Shown here piece after piece: positions 24,409 to 37,300 of a stretch of DNA of 64,000 nt (positions within the stretch are counted from its first letter, which is position 1; every line of letters begins with the position of its first letter). The DNA lies in the NCBI GenBank assembly GCA_963995505.1, contig OZ023182.1, forward strand, positions 15,785,619 through 15,849,618, read 5' to 3'. The notes beneath the pieces were generated by a model. The model did no database searches. It saw nothing but the letters and a program-made list of their open reading frames with translations, and was not told the origin of the DNA. The position numbers and the translations under genes were made by a program. This stretch comes from Hypericum androsaemum. Lineage: Eukaryota; Streptophyta; Magnoliopsida; Malpighiales; Hypericaceae.

Positions 24409-25560
24409 CTTTGGTAACTTATTTTGTTAATATATTCATTTTAAAAAATATTTTTTTATCGCGTCTCTTTATTTTTATATCTATTAATTCTAAATACTCT
24501 TATATCCTTCCTCAATAGTTGCATTTCTCCCGTATTTAGTTGGTCCTGTGAGTAAAGTTAAAACTTAAAATTATAAATACTTGCAGATAATACTCAATAA
24601 CAGAAATTAAAAAATCAAAAACCAAAAGGATGTATTTCTTAAGGACTTTGTATCAGCTGTAAAAGAAATTACAAAATTTGAAATTTTTGTTCGAAAATCG
24701 TAATTCTAACTAACTATAACTTTTGGGGATTTGCATCACAAGCTGTACACAAGTTGGCGAATCACGAGATAAATATATCTTCCTTTAAAAATCATATTAA
24801 TAACCATTTTATAAAAAAGATAATATCTTATTTAACTATACTTGAACGGCAAGACATTAAAAAATTATCACAAATTTTGAGATTTATCTACCAAATATAT
24901 AAGATATTGATTCCTTAATTTTTCTAAATTATGTAAAATTTAACTAAATTAAAACAATCTGTAGATTTACTTGTTAGAATTATCTCTTTCATACTTGGTC
25001 CTTGGGGAACAAGTTACTGCATTTGTTCCAAAATTAAAGGCCTCGATAAAAACAACTTTTGGCGTACGTGATTACCACGCGCTAGTTGAAAGAGTGGAGC
25101 AAGCATATCTCGGTTACAGAAACGGGGAAGGCAGAAAAAGACCCAGAGACGTACAAAGCCGAATTATAAATGGCGGCAAATTCTAGGTTGCCTGCCACGT
25201 TATTTCTGGGCTGTAAAAAAGAAAGAGGTAAAAATTCAAAAAGAAAAAAGAAAAAAGAAAAAAGAAAAAACTATCCACATGAGTGAACCCAGAAAGTAAA
25301 ATCTAAAGGGTTATCAAAATTGTACCTTTAATGACACTTTTTAGGAAGGTTGATTTGCTTCTCGACACTCTACAGCCTGGCAATAAAATGTTTAAGTAGG
25401 TGATAGAAATTTTATCTTACTAACAATCGAGCAACACAATGATTCTCAATTATTTGAGGTATTTACGCATTATATCACATCATTAATTTTATCTGCATGT
25501 CAATTTGCACACTCATTGTTAAGTGTCGAAAACTAAATTTAGGTCTTTTAGTTAATATAA
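24409..25560. other. AT-rich intergenic DNA with a doubtful gag-like frame
   Basis: The plus-strand frame 24971-25186 contains VTAFVPKLKASIKTTFGVRD followed by YHALVERVEQAYLGYRNGEG, a pattern loosely like the end of a plant retrotransposon Gag. With no neighbouring domain I do not annotate it as a gene. A (GAAAAAA)n run lies at about 25232-25269. Confidence 0.35.
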
Positions 25561-25564
25561 TTTG

Positions 25565-25717
25565 GTGTCAATTCATTTAGTCAAGTAATTCAGATTCGAG
25601 CCGGGTAGAATATTTGAATGGTAGCAAAATTTTTCAAAAAAAAATATATTAACATCGATATATTTCCAAAGACTCAAACTCGAGATCTGGTTAAACTAAA
25701 AACAATGCCCTCACGAC
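25565..25717 (-). mobile_element. SINE-like repeat, interrupted by a hAT-type MITE
   Basis: The block GGGTAGAATATTTGAATGG through ACTCAAACTCGAGATCTGG to AACAATGCC matches other copies at 29565, 51000, 52815 and 61432. On the minus strand it contains GATCTCGAGTTTGAGTC, close to a tRNA B-box. The sequence after the adjacent MITE (TATCTAAGTGTTTGTAGG, from about 26260) resembles the continuation seen in the copy at 51095-51115, so the MITE appears to have inserted into this SINE. Confidence 0.5.
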
Positions 25718-26253
25718 TAGGAGTGAGCATTCGGATTATCCGAATCCGAACTATCCGAACTTCCGAAAATCCGAACTATCCGAATTGAATATTTTACTAT
25801 CCGAATCCGAATCCGAACAGTGAATTATCCGAATCCGAATATCCGAACTTTTTTCAGATTCGAATTCAGATAATCCAAACTATCCGAAATAATACAACTG
25901 ATTGAAAAAAAAATACAATTACTTCAAAAACTTCGACGAGAGACACTCGATCCTTTTCTTTTGGGTCTCAACACAACTAGTAGTTCCTTCTCATCATCAT
26001 AAAAAATATATTCAACAACCGGCCCATGAAAATAAGGAAAAAAATCTAACTATGGGACTAGGAAAATAAGAAAAAAAAATTCAACAATAATTCGGATAGT
26101 TCGGATAATCCGAACTCTTATTTTTGTTATCCGAATTCGAATCCGAATTAAAAACTTCGGATAATCCGAATCCGAATAGTAAATTATCCGAATCCGAAAA
26201 AAAATTTGGATTCAGATTCGGACATCGAATATCAGATTAAATGCTCATGCCTA
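25718..26253. mobile_element. hAT-type fold-back MITE made of ATCCGAA repeats (about 536 bp)
   Basis: The ends are inverted (TAGGAGTGAGCATTCGGATT and, reversed, TAGGCATGAGCATTTAATC). Next to the left end are many ATCCGAA/TCCGAA units; next to the right end are their complements (TTCGGAT), then more ATCCGAA, so the two arms could pair into a long hairpin. The TAGG.RTGAGC end resembles hAT-family MITEs. No 8-bp target duplication is clear. It has no coding capacity. Confidence 0.65.
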
Positions 26254-26289
26254 ACATTATCTAAGTGTTTGTAGGTAAAATCAAATTTA

Positions 26290-27380
26290 GTTATACAATT
26301 AACTCGCAATTTGGAACGATATTATGAGAGAGGGCGTTATTTTTAAATGGTCAATGTAGTCCTCCGCCTAGTGTAAATAATCTTTCTCCGTGTTTAGTTA
26401 TTCCCTAAAAAACAATGTTTAGTTATGTTTGACCGGTTTTACTATTATTTTTATCTCCAATTTCGAGGGCATCCCGGGTATCTTGGGCCTCACGTGACTG
26501 GCATCACGCCATCCGAGCCCAGTCAGCAACTCCTAAGCCCTATCAATGGGCTTCTCTCTAAAGGGGGGACCGTATATTTCCACGTGTCGCCAACTGATTC
26601 ATAGCTATTATGTGGCGGGCACCACAGTATCTTTTTCTCGCCCCATATTTTCACATTCCTTTAAAAAAGAAAAACAAATCGTTTTGGCTACCTGCAAAAT
26701 AATGGAATTTTTTTTTCAAATAGCAAAAAAAAAAACTTTCCAGAAAGTAAAAACATATACATATTCTTTAAATGGGTAGAAAAATAATTAAATATTAAAA
26801 AAATAACAGAGACGTCATGTAAATGATGTGTTTTTTTCCGGAAAGTTCAAGCGGAAACGCGTATTTAATTTTTTTTACCTATTTTAAAAATATTTATATA
26901 TTTTTATCTATTTCCAAAAAATGTCTAAGTTTTTTGCCTAATGAGGAAAATTCCCAAAATAATTACCTTTCCTAACTCGACAACGCCAGAAAAAGGAAAA
27001 CTATTAAAGTAAAATATGGAAAGAAAATTTTCAAAAAAAGAATTGTTTGATTATTTTGTTAAGGTATATTTTTATGTTAAATATTTTTTTATTTTTTGAA
27101 AAAAAGAAAATGATTGCAATCCCACAATTTTTGTGGGCTTAGTATCAGAGCGGGATCCATCAAAATGAGTAGTTTTGATTCGGGAAAAAAGAAAATTTCC
27201 GGAAAAGACCCTCACACCTACTCAATCAACGTACCCCACTTAATAGGGAAAAAAAATACAAAATCAAAGAAAATAAAATAATCAAACAGCATAGAGAGAA
27301 ATATAAATGGTAAGGGTGGGATTACGGTGGGGCCCACACCAGAAGAAACATTTTAGTGTTTTTTTTTGCTGCAATTTGTT
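26290..27380 (+). other. Upstream region of the CRF gene
   Basis: AT-rich DNA with ACGT-core motifs far upstream (CCTCACGTGA near 26490 and CCACGTGTCG at 26580-26589). An ATG-initiated frame begins at 27307, but it starts upstream of the TATA box and so should not be in the CRF transcript. No gene is visible. Confidence 0.5.
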
Positions 27381-27390
27381 CTATATAAAC
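27381..27390 (+). promoter_or_regulatory. TATA box of the CRF gene
   Basis: CTATATAAAC is a good plant TATA box 179-188 bp before the start codon. Transcription would start near 27410-27420, giving a leader of about 150 nt that ends in a long CT-rich stretch. Confidence 0.75.
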
Positions 27391-27560
27391 TCCATTCCAA
27401 TTACGATTTCCACCGGATTGCTAAAACCCCGCTCCAGTCGGTCATCGTCTTCTACCTTGAGACAAATCAAAGTCGAAAGATTTCTTTCACTTTTTTACTA
27501 TTTATTGCTTTCCTCTCCCCTTTTTTCCTTCTCTTTCTCTTTCTTCGGTTTCCTCTCTCC

Positions 27561-27566
27561 ATGTAG
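27561..27566 (+). promoter_or_regulatory. AUG-stop minimal uORF directly before the CRF start codon
   Basis: ATGTAG at 27561-27566 is a start codon followed at once by a stop, ending 2 nt before the CRF ATG. The uORF ATG has T at -3 and T at +4 (weak context); the main ATG has G at -3 and G at +4 (strong). Most ribosomes should therefore scan past it. AUG-stop elements are known in Arabidopsis NIP5;1, where they stall ribosomes in response to boron. Any such role here is inference. Confidence 0.6.
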
Positions 27567-27568
27567 AG

Positions 27569-28567
27569 ATGGACCCGAGTTTTTTGAGACCGGTCAAGTA
27601 CAGCGAACACAAGAGACTCAGCAGAAAGTTCACTGGCACTATGCCAAAGGTTGTCCGGATATCTTATACTGATCCCGACGCTACTGATTCGTCTAGCGAC
27701 GAGGAGGAGGAGGAGGTCATCGACGACCGGTCGTCTTCGTCCTCCTCTTTCTTCTGTCCGCCGCAACGGGTGAAGCGATACGTCGATGAGATCATCATCG
27801 AGGCGGCGGCCGCCACGAGCTCCTCCCCCGTCTTGGCTCCCGCCAGAGTTAAAAACCGGCGGCCTGTGAGTAAGGCCCGGAAGCAGACTCCGGCGGCCGG
27901 TGCAGGAGGGATGAAGAAGTTCCGGGGTGTAAGACAACGGCCATGGGGTAAATGGGCTGCCGAGATTCGAGATCCGGCGCGTCGGGTGCGGCTATGGCTG
28001 GGGACTTACAATACTGCCGAGGAAGCTGCCATGGTGTACGACAACGCTGCTATTAAACTACGTGGCTCTGATGCACAAACCAATTTTATCACGCCTCCTC
28101 CTAAGCCGGTTGACCCGCCGGAGATCAAGCCCGACCTGCCCGCGTCATCATTATCTTCCGGTGACGAGTCGGGAGTTGAGCAGTCGGTCATTCATAACAA
28201 CACCGACGCCTCGTCTCCGATGTCAGTCCTCAACTTCCAGTCAACACACTCCTCCTTGGTCGAACCGCCGGCCTCCAAGCCGGCTCCGGGCCTTGAGGAG
28301 AGCGGGTGCTGCCCGCTGCCCGACTTGGACGGGATCCCTTTCCTGCACCACGACCAGTCGTTTGTCGACGATCTCTTCAACTTCCCATACCCGGAGCCGG
28401 GCCTCTTTGACGACGTTGCCTTTTTCGATGACAGTGTCTTCCCGGCGGCCGAAGACTTCGGTGACATGTTTCTGGACTTCCCGGACAATCTCGACGTGGG
28501 GGACGACTATTTCCGGGACCTAGATTTCTCCTTGCCGGAACACAAACCGGTCATGGCTATTGTCTGA
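27569..28567 (+). CDS. CRF: AP2/ERF transcription factor, cytokinin response factor (CRF) type
   Basis: This 332-residue, single-exon protein is a group VI ERF. The N-terminal CRF domain (residues 9-50) has [13 protein letters not shown] and [17 protein letters not shown] followed by acidic residues. The AP2 DNA-binding domain (117-174) has [20 protein letters not shown], the WLGTY strand and [14 protein letters not shown], with the ERF-type Ala130 and Asp135 rather than DREB-type Val/Glu. [10 protein letters not shown] segment (215-223) corresponds to the CRF SP(T/S)SVL putative MAPK motif, with Met in the variable position. The C-terminal third is rich in Asp, Phe and Pro and is probably an activation domain. 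CRFs bind GCC-box-like DNA and act in cytokinin response, leaf and root growth and stress. The start is the first ATG in good context after the TATA box. The gene is intact and GC-richer than its surroundings. The CRF subgroup is not resolved. Confidence 0.95.
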   Translation: MDPSFLRPVKYSEHKRLSRKFTGTMPKVVRISYTDPDATDSSSDEEEEEVIDDRSSSSSSFFCPPQRVKRYVDEIIIEAAAATSSSPVLAPARVKNRRPVSKARKQTPAAGAGGMKKFRGVRQRPWGKWAAEIRDPARRVRLWLGTYNTAEEAAMVYDNAAIKLRGSDAQTNFITPPPKPVDPPEIKPDLPASSLSSGDESGVEQSVIHNNTDASSPMSVLNFQSTHSSLVEPPASKPAPGLEESGCCPLPDLDGIPFLHHDQSFVDDLFNFPYPEPGLFDDVAFFDDSVFPAAEDFGDMFLDFPDNLDVGDDYFRDLDFSLPEHKPVMAIV

Positions 28568-31500
28568 AAAAATGAAAAAAAAGCGGTGTTTGAAGATGTG
28601 TGCTTGGGTTGTTGTCGCCGCCGTTAAGTTGCCGGAGGAATAATCTATTTCGGCAAAAATTTTGTACCGGCGGTGACGGGACATATATTAGTCTAGTGTT
28701 TATTATAGTATAGAATCATCGGCTAGTTTATTTTTATATTATTTATCATTTTCTTCTTGTTTGTTCGAGTTAAGAAGAAAATTAATTGTTTATTTGTTAA
28801 AGTATAAAATCCCGTGTTTGAGGCCTCAATAACATCAATGAGGCCTTATTGCTAAAGATAAGAGTGTATGATATTATCTCACATTGGTTTTTTATTTCTT
28901 AGATCGATTCTCAAACGGACGTGTGAGAAGTTTGTTTAGTACTTTGGTTAAGAGGGTAGGAGGGTTGTCTTGTAATGCCACAGTGGCACTACTTTTTTTT
29001 TGTCAAGGCCAGTGGAATTATTTTTTTTGGTCAGGACCACTGGAATTACTTTGAAGTGGCGCGATTTGCGCTCGTGGCAGGTCGACCCAGTCAAGTCGGT
29101 GACCGCCCGTGTGTGTGAAATCGAGAGCCCACTTTTTTTTCCTCCTCTTCTTTTTCCCGTCGCTTTTATTTTTTCTATTTCACATGTTTCAATTTTTTAT
29201 TTTAATTTCTGCTTCTCCGATGGTTTTTTTGGGGGCCAGGATACGGCATGCACGCGAGGTGGTGATATGAACTTTTATGTTCTTTTTAGTCCCCGTTTTG
29301 TGACCAGCCGAAAAGTTAAAGTGGTCGTAGGAGATAATAATGGAAAAGGGTTTCAATTTTTCAAGCACATTACCTTGAAAGAATTAATTGCCCCTCAATA
29401 TTTTTTCCAGTTCTGTCGTAATATGGACTAGTCACTCAAATAAATGTTAGGTTATCAAGTGTATTAACCAAAAAAAAAAATACTTCACACGTTGCATTTT
29501 TTTTCTGTTTATATCATCTGTTTTTTATTACCTCAGACTGATGTAGATTGTCAACTATCATTTTTGAAAGGTAGTAATTTTTTTCCAACAAGTAATTAAC
29601 ACTCTTATTTTGTCAAGTCTCGAACTCGACATCTCTCAATTAAACTAGAATATCATATCTAAATAAGTATTTAATACTATTGCATTCTCGGGTCTCAAAC
29701 TCGACATCTTGCTTAATTAACGAGACCGGATTGAGTGAGGACTAACAAAAATTTGTACTAGTCTCAAACTACTAGTCTCAAACTTATGTACTAGTGGCAA
29801 ATAATTCTACGGCTACGGATTGACGTTAGAGTTGGCCATTAATTAACTACTCGCTGATCCTTAATAGGGTCTAATTCACACGTGATGGGAACGAAGTTAC
29901 GTTTTCCCTTGCTCAAATAAATTTACTAATGGTTACAGTTTTCCCAATAAATAGCTGTAACTACAGTAGGAGGCCTTGAATTTCTATTAAATTCTTTTGA
30001 GAACGAAATAAATGAGAATTTGTTTTCGAAAAAAATTCCATGTGTACACGTGCAATAATATTTTTTTAGTCATTTCCGAAAATTCACTAGTATGAAAAAG
30101 AACTACTACCAAGTTTATAAACATTTCATTAGAACTGAGTACCTCTCGTCACTGCCATACATACATATTTTTTTAATTTTAATTCACTAAAAAAACTACA
30201 TAGTTACATAACTTGATGTAAAAATTCTCTCAAACTAATACGAGTTTGTAGTCGCTGATTTCGTTTAAACTATGTCGTGGAAAAATCTGATGAGAGACCC
30301 ACGCCATGAAAAAAAGACCCAAGTGTTAGAGCTGTGAAGCACAATTTAAACTCCCGAAAATAATCCAAAGCATGTAAAAACAAAATGCTCGATTCTTAAA
30401 GATGTCTTGAGTTCAAACTTAGAATATAAAAAAATTGAGAAAGTGGCTTACTAAAATATAAAATAGGGCCAAACAATTCTAGTCTAAATACTACGGAGAC
30501 CAACAGAAGCGGAAACTAAGCAAAAGCTTGCAACCACTCTCCTGAAAAGTACCACATGCAAGCCCATATAACAAACAACATTTGGCTCCATTCCTGGCTG
30601 GATAAACTATTATGAACAATTAGCACCCAAAGAATTGTTCCATGGGATGTGTTAATAGGGCCCTCACTCCATCCATGCTTTGGATGGAGATTGTTTTCTC
30701 TGGGCGGTAGATACTTTATTATAACCTTGTTGCTTCCCAATTACTCAAACATGGCCCTCATTACGGTAATGTCAGAATTATGGCCTCCGAATTATTTTTG
30801 CTGCAGCTTTCTGCATCTATATTCTCATGGAGTTAGGCATGTCTTAAAATCCGTGGTTGGACCAGTGGTCTAACCAATCTGACCACCACCTGGGAGAGAT
30901 CTCGGGTTGTTTTTGAACTAAAACTTGGGGAGCGGTTAAACTGCTCGGGATTCGGTTTGAATGGATGGTTCAAAGGTTTGATTGAGCCGGATTTAAACGG
31001 TCGATCAGCCGGCCTGTAAATTGAAGAATTACACGTCGCCTTCCGATTCCTTTTTTAAAGATACTGGTCCTCGAGGATGAGGTTTGCATATGACCTGATT
31101 TTCTTTTCGTTGCTTGTGTATTTTTTTGGCTGAATCTTCTATATTCGTAGTCGGGTAATATACGGCTCTTTTTCATTCATAAAATTTGAAGACATGATCG
31201 TTTTAAGAAAATTCAAATAAAAAACCCAAACTAATAGCCCCTTGTGTATTTGTGTTTATTGCTCTCCTCGAGCTTTATGATGTAACCTTTTCTACATAGT
31301 GCTCCGTTTTCTTATTATTACTGAAAAGTTTTATTTAAAAAAATATCGAAAGTGTTGATACCATTTTTATTCCTGGTGTACAATGAAATTTATTTTTGAG
31401 TAACATGTTAATGATATTATAGTCTTATTAATGCTTTAACCCACAATCACTGTAATATTGGGGAAGATCAAGTTGTTTAAGATTAGAATGTTGATACTTA

Positions 31501-32012
31501 TAAAGTGAAAAAAAGAAAGAATTTAGTGATGATGACTAACCTATGTTAATAATTATATAGGATCACATGGACCCGTGGTTGGATCGTCATCGGAGAGTGA
31601 GATCCTCCAAAAAAAACATACTTGCTTCACTACCAATCAAAGATTATAAGATAAAAACGAAAAAAGTTCTCATAATTATGTCCCTAGATGTACTTGTGAT
31701 ACTATTGATAACCTTTTCTGCACTTCTACACGAATTCAATAGTAGGCATTAAGGATTAAGAGATTTTAATGGTTTGAGTTGTAGTATTAAGAACGTGAAA
31801 CAAATCATTGATAGAATCACTTTTAAAATAGGATACAACAATATTTAATTCTTAATATCATGATTAAAAAAAATATTAAGAATAATTCCTGTATGCGTTT
31901 TTAGTATTTATAATATGTATCCCCAAAGACGTACTAATTTACAGTTTTATACCATACCTACGCGCAACGATTAATAATAAAATTTTTAATGTGGACAATC
32001 TGTACATATTAT
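28568..32012. other. CRF 3' UTR and intergenic DNA
   Basis: The first 200-300 bases are likely the CRF 3' UTR. Beyond this I see repeat debris (SINE-like at 29565-29750) and frames without motifs. The minus-strand sequence at 30516-30740 and a short SINE-like tRNA phrase near 30860-30915 hint at further retroposon fragments but are too short to call. Confidence 0.45.
29565..29750 (-). mobile_element. SINE-like repeat, apparently two partial copies in tandem
   Basis: CAACAAGTAATTAACACTC, TCTCGAACTCGACATCTCTC and TTAAACTAGAATATCA follow the order of the SINE-like family seen at 51000, 52815 and 61432. A second CTCAAACTCGACATCTTGC follows within 70 bp. On the minus strand the phrase GAGATGTCGAGTTCGAGAC resembles a tRNA B-box. 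Confidence 0.45.
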
Positions 32013-34163
32013 TGGGATACCCTCACCCTTCTACCAAATTTGTTACAACAAAATAAGGTTAGTTTTGGAAGGGTTTAGGTTTAGTCCGTCATCATTCGGT
32101 AAAATAGGCATACCTTCCTCATCCGGACTCCAAATTAGGTGATTCCAATTCGTGTGAATTCATAACACCTGGATTCATAACTTTTCTTTTTTGAGTTTTG
32201 TGCTTTATAGAATAATCTGGCAGTAACAGAGTAATTAATCAAGGTACTCAAAAATTGGTCTAATTTCGTCGGTATTGGGATGTTATGTGAAAATAATTTG
32301 TTATGTGACTTTATTTGAATAAGGCTCATTTTAGGGACTTATTAGAACATATTAGGAAGTTTAGAAATAATTTTGAATGGCTAAAAAAGTTTAGGATAAA
32401 AAGAAGAATTTTTATGCAATTTGGCTAGGTGGCAAAAGAAAAGTAAGATGACTAAGCTACTTAGCATGCATATAAAAGGAAAAAATCTTTTGGACCAGAA
32501 GATAGGCACGAACCAATTGGTCATTTAGGACAGAAAAACAGAGAGGAAGGCCTAGGAGAAAGGGAGAAACCGAAGGTAAAAGAAGAAGGAAAAAAGGTGG
32601 ACACATTTGAATAACTTGGAAGAATAGGTAAGTAACTTTGTAGGATTTTGTTTAATTTGAGTAGAAACCCTTTTACCTTGAAGAAGCTAGTAGGTGAAGA
32701 TTAGAACAGATTAATAGAGACCTAGAAGAAGGGTTTTAAGGTAAGTTTTAGCTAGGATTTTTATGTATAGGAGTTGGAAGAGAAGTTGATCATCGTGGGT
32801 ATAGTTTTGTAAATTTTAGCATAGGTTTTGGGGCTTCCTTATGTAAATCCGAATCTCAGAAATGAACTAAGGCATGTTTATGTTACCTAGGATCTAATTA
32901 CATGCTTGAGAGGTTGGTAATGATAGTGGTTTATGTTCTTTTGACTAGTTAACCGACGTTTTGAATCTGAGTGCCACGAGTTGTAAAACGAAGCACGGAG
33001 CTTCTCTTTGAATGGTTTGAGCAACCATTGTCTAGTAAGTGGATATTCTTTATAACATGTGTTTAGTTAACTAGACGTGGGTGATATGTATAATTTGGTG
33101 TACGTTTGATTGGTTTAAAGTATGGTTATATGATTAGTTTTTGTCAATATGTGATTTGATGATGTTTGTGGATTGTTTGTCTATTAGGGGCTATTTTGCC
33201 CAATTCGTGATATGGGACTCTTTTGGTATGAATTTGAATATGTGGTCAATATATTTTGGTTAATGTGTATTATGTGTGTTTGGTATGTCATTTGTGAGAT
33301 GGCGGATGATGAGGTCTACCCGTGACCAACCGGGGATGTTGGCATATGTGCACATATACTGAGGATACATTGGATATGCATATGATATGATATTTGGCCG
33401 GCGGGGTTGGTTTCTGATGGCGCTTTTAAGATATGGTATCCTTGTGTCAGTGTGGGAGTGACACTATCTAGACCTATCTGAAGTTCATCCAATTTGTGCT
33501 ATGTGTTTGTAAAGGTCTATCTGAACTTCTGGTTATGTTTGATATATGATTATTTGATAACCTTATTTGTGAAGTGGTCCTTTTGTCATAATAGCTTTGT
33601 GTTAGTATTTGGGTTTGATGGGGATGTTTGGTTAGTTAAATACATGTTACTTATAATATTTACTTGCTAAGTGTTTCAAAATACTTATCTCTTACTTCAA
33701 TCCACAGGAGAAGAGATTTGAGCCGTGGTTTGTATCTGGAGAAGCTTTTCCATCCGAGTTCAGCCTGTTGTCTTTCTTTCTCGGGCTACGTTCTAAGGTC
33801 TCCAGATGGTCTTTATGTTTGTAATCTAGGTCGCTCCATTGTACATATTTATTGGTCTTTTGACATATGACCTTAGCTTAATGTTAATATGTAATATATG
33901 TGTAAATTATGTTTATGTTTTAAAAGGATGAATTTGATGATATGATGTTGGAGATGTGTACTCCAACTTTTGAATTATGCTTACCAGATTTTGGACACGA
34001 TAAATATGTTGTTTAAAGAAACAATGTTATGGAAAAAAAATGTTTTGACTATTTTTATAATGAGACAGGTGAGTTATGTTTGAGGCTTGCTAGGTTATGG
34101 TTTATTATATTAAGTTTGACATGATCTAGCGCCAGTCACCGACCACAAAATTGGATCGTGAAA
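32013..34163 (+). repeat. 5' LTR of the gypsy element (2151 bp)
   Basis: It begins TGGGATACCCTCACCC and ends near GGATCGTGAAA, corresponding to TGTGATACCC and GGGTGGTGACA in the 3' LTR, so both terminal dinucleotide motifs show single-base changes here. A TATA box (TATAAAAGG) lies at 32471-32479. No long gene-like frame is present; the rest is A/T-rich LTR sequence. Confidence 0.94.
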
Positions 34164-34167
34164 GACT

Positions 34168-34179
34168 TGGTATCAGAGC
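34168..34179 (+). other. Primer-binding site, initiator tRNA-Met type
   Basis: TGGTATCAGAGC lies 4 bp after the LTR end and matches the 3' end of initiator tRNA-Met. Confidence 0.93.
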
Positions 34180-34346
34180 TTGGTCAGAACTCTAGGTTTG
34201 AACCTAGCTTATTATTTGAATTATGTGTTATGTATAATGGAGCATATGATTTGTCTTGTCCTTGAACCTCTTTTATTGTGTTGTCCTTTAGTATGCTTAA
34301 TTCTGACTTATTTGTATAGGAGGATATAACAGTTACACGTAGTGGT

Positions 34347-37300
34347 ATGGATACGGTTAGGGAGCATGGTGAAAGCTCCCAAGGTCAGAGGAATGATGTT
34401 GCATCTGAGACTACACTACCAGTTGAGGCCACTACCGCTGGTAGGGTCACTAGAGATGAAATTCTACCACCTGTTACCACTATTCCTACTTCTGAGATGG
34501 AGAGGCAGGGTGGTGATGGTGTAGACAGAGTTAAGAATGCAATGGAGAAATTCATCGCTACTCAGCAAACACAATTAGAGCAGAATGTTACATTAGCTGC
34601 TAAAGATGACTCTTTAGGTGAGTTCTTGAAGTTGAATCCACCAACATTTTTTAGCTTAAGTGATGATCCTCAGGTATTCATTGATGAGATGGAAAAGAGG
34701 AGAAGGATCTTAAGGTGTGATAAAGAGAGAATGGTGGAGTTGGCTTCATTTAAGTTGGTAGGTGTGGCTGGAGTTTGGTTCCAGAATGAGGGATCATATG
34801 CATGGACTTGGGAGATCTTTACTAAGGCCTTGTTGGACCGGTTCTTACCAGAGAGTTTGAAAGATGCCCGAGCTTTTGAATTTGAGCGATTGGTGAAGAC
34901 CCGAGAGATAATATTATCTCAATATGATGAAAGGTTCACTTATCTATCACGGTATGCAAAACACTTGGTTCCTAATAATGAGATGAAGGTAAAGAGGTTT
35001 GTTCGTGAACTTGATGATTCTATGTTCAAGGTTATGTATCCTCGTAGTTTCGAGATATATGCAGCTGCAGTGGATTATGCTCAAACTTTAGAGATGCGAG
35101 ATAATGAACGTCGAGTGGTCCAAAGTCAACCAAAATTCCAGAAGTTTGATAAGCCACCACAAAGGAGTTTCAATCAAGGCTTTAGACAGCAAGAAAGATG
35201 GACCAACAATCAGCCTCTATCGTCAAGGGGTGGCGGACCAGTTGACAGAGTTGGAAGAGGGAAGGATTTTCGTGATCAGCAATTCAGTAAGAACCAATCC
35301 AGTAATTTCAGGAAATGCCAAAGTTGTGGTAAACAACATCTTGGAGATGTTTGTTACAAAAGGACAGGAGCTTATTTTCGTTGTGGTATGCAAGGTCACT
35401 TTGTGAAAGACTGTCCTACAATTGATCAGCATAAGCAAGTGGTGAGTTTGATAGTTAGACCACCAACACAACACTTTCCTCGACCACAAGTTGAACAAGG
35501 CAATCTACTTGATCAAAGAGAAGTAGGTTTGAGGATTGAGGGACCTAAATCTGATAGTGGAGGAGGCGGTGCATACCCTAGAGTGTATGCTTTGACCAGG
35601 AGAGATGCTGATGCTAGTAACACTGTGGTATCAGGTAACCTTCCCATTGGATCATCTTATGTACGTATTCTATTTGATTCGGGTTCTACACACTCTTTTG
35701 TGTCATCTCAATATGTTCAATGTTTGGATGCTATGCCTGTATGTTTGGATGAGTCTATGATTGTTGCCACTCCTTCGGGCGGATTTATGTATATTTGTGA
35801 AGTTGTTAGATCATACAATATTCAAATTAATGGACATGATTTGATGGCTGATTTATACATATTGGATATGGATGATTTTGATATCATAGTAGGTATGGAC
35901 GTCTTATCCACTTATCATGCGGTAGTGGACTGTTTTGGAAAAAGGGTTATTTTTCATCCAACAGATGAGGTAGAGTTTGAGTTTCAGGGTGAGAAAAAGG
36001 TGACTACTGCAAAGCTTATCTCTTACATGAAAGCTAGCAAGTTTCTAAGGAAAGGATGTGCAAGCTATTTAGCTATGGTAAAGGAAATAAAGAAGGAAGA
36101 TATTTCAGTAGATCATATCCCTATTGTCAGGGAGTACCCAGATGTATTTCCAGAAGATCTACCAGGCTTACCTCCAGAGAGGGAGATTAAATTTTGTATT
36201 GATCTTGGACCAGGAACTGAACCAATCTCTATACCACCTTATCGTATGGCTCCAGCTGAAATGAAAGAGTTAAAAGATCAGTTGCAAGATTTGTTAAATA
36301 AAGGGTACATAAGGCCTAGTGTTTCTTTTTGGGGAGCCCCGGTGCTATTTGTGAAGAAGAAAGATGGGAGTTTACGGTTGTGCATAGATTACCAAAAGCT
36401 GAATAAGGTAACTATACACAACCGATATCCTCTTCCGAGAATAGATGATTTGTTTGATCAGTTGCGGGGATCTAAATGGTTTTTTAAGATTGACTTGAGA
36501 TCGGGGTATCATCAGTTACGGATTAGAGAGATGGACATTCCAAAGACGGCATTCAGGACTCGATATGGCCATTATGAATTTTTGGTTATGCCATTTGGAT
36601 TGACTAATGCCCCAGCTGCCTTTATAGATATGATGAACCGGAATTTCAAGCCTTTCCTGGATCAGTTTTTGGTTATTTTTATTGATGACATATTGATTTA
36701 CTCTATTGATCAGGAGGATCATGAGAGACACCTTAGGCAAGTGTTGAAGATGCTACGAGAGAAAAAGCTATATGCTAAATTCTCAAAGTGTGAGTTTTGG
36801 CTTCAAAGTGTAGCTTTTCTAGGACATGTGGTGTCTAAAGATGGAGTGTCAGTTGACCCAAAGAAGGTGGAAGCTATTGTGAATTGGCCTACCCCAGCTA
36901 ATGTTACTGAGATACGCAGCTTTTTGGGTTTAGCATGGTATTATCGACGATTTGTCAAAGGATTCTCTACTTTGGCAACACCGTTAACTCGGCTAACTCA
37001 AAAAAATGCCAAGTATGAATGGTCGGGTAGGTGTGAAGAGAGTTTCCAAGAAATGAAGGATCGATTAACAAATGCACCTGTATTGGTTCTACCTTCAGGA
37101 TCAGGTGGATATTCAGTTTATTGTGATGCTTCAAGAGTGGGTTTGGGATGTGTTCTTATGCAACACAACAATGTTATTGCTTATGCCTCTAGACAACTGA
37201 AGAAATATGAAGAGAATTATCCAGTCCATGATTTGGAAATGGCAGCAGTTGTGTTTGCATTGAAGATTTGGAAGCACTACTTGTATGGTGAGAAGTTTGA

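Noticed and set aside
24971..25186. Possible gypsy Gag C-terminal fragment
   Set aside because: The resemblance is loose, with no knuckle, protease or LTR nearby.
27307..27672. ATG-initiated frame overlapping the CRF start (121 codons)
   Set aside because: Its ATG lies upstream of the TATA box at 27381, so it should not be in the transcript; the protein is low-complexity and out of frame with CRF.
30516..30740. Minus-strand frame with a phrase resembling the region between LINE reverse transcriptase and RNase H
   Set aside because: Only one weak segment matches; there is no neighbouring LINE domain or A-tail, so I could not support a call.
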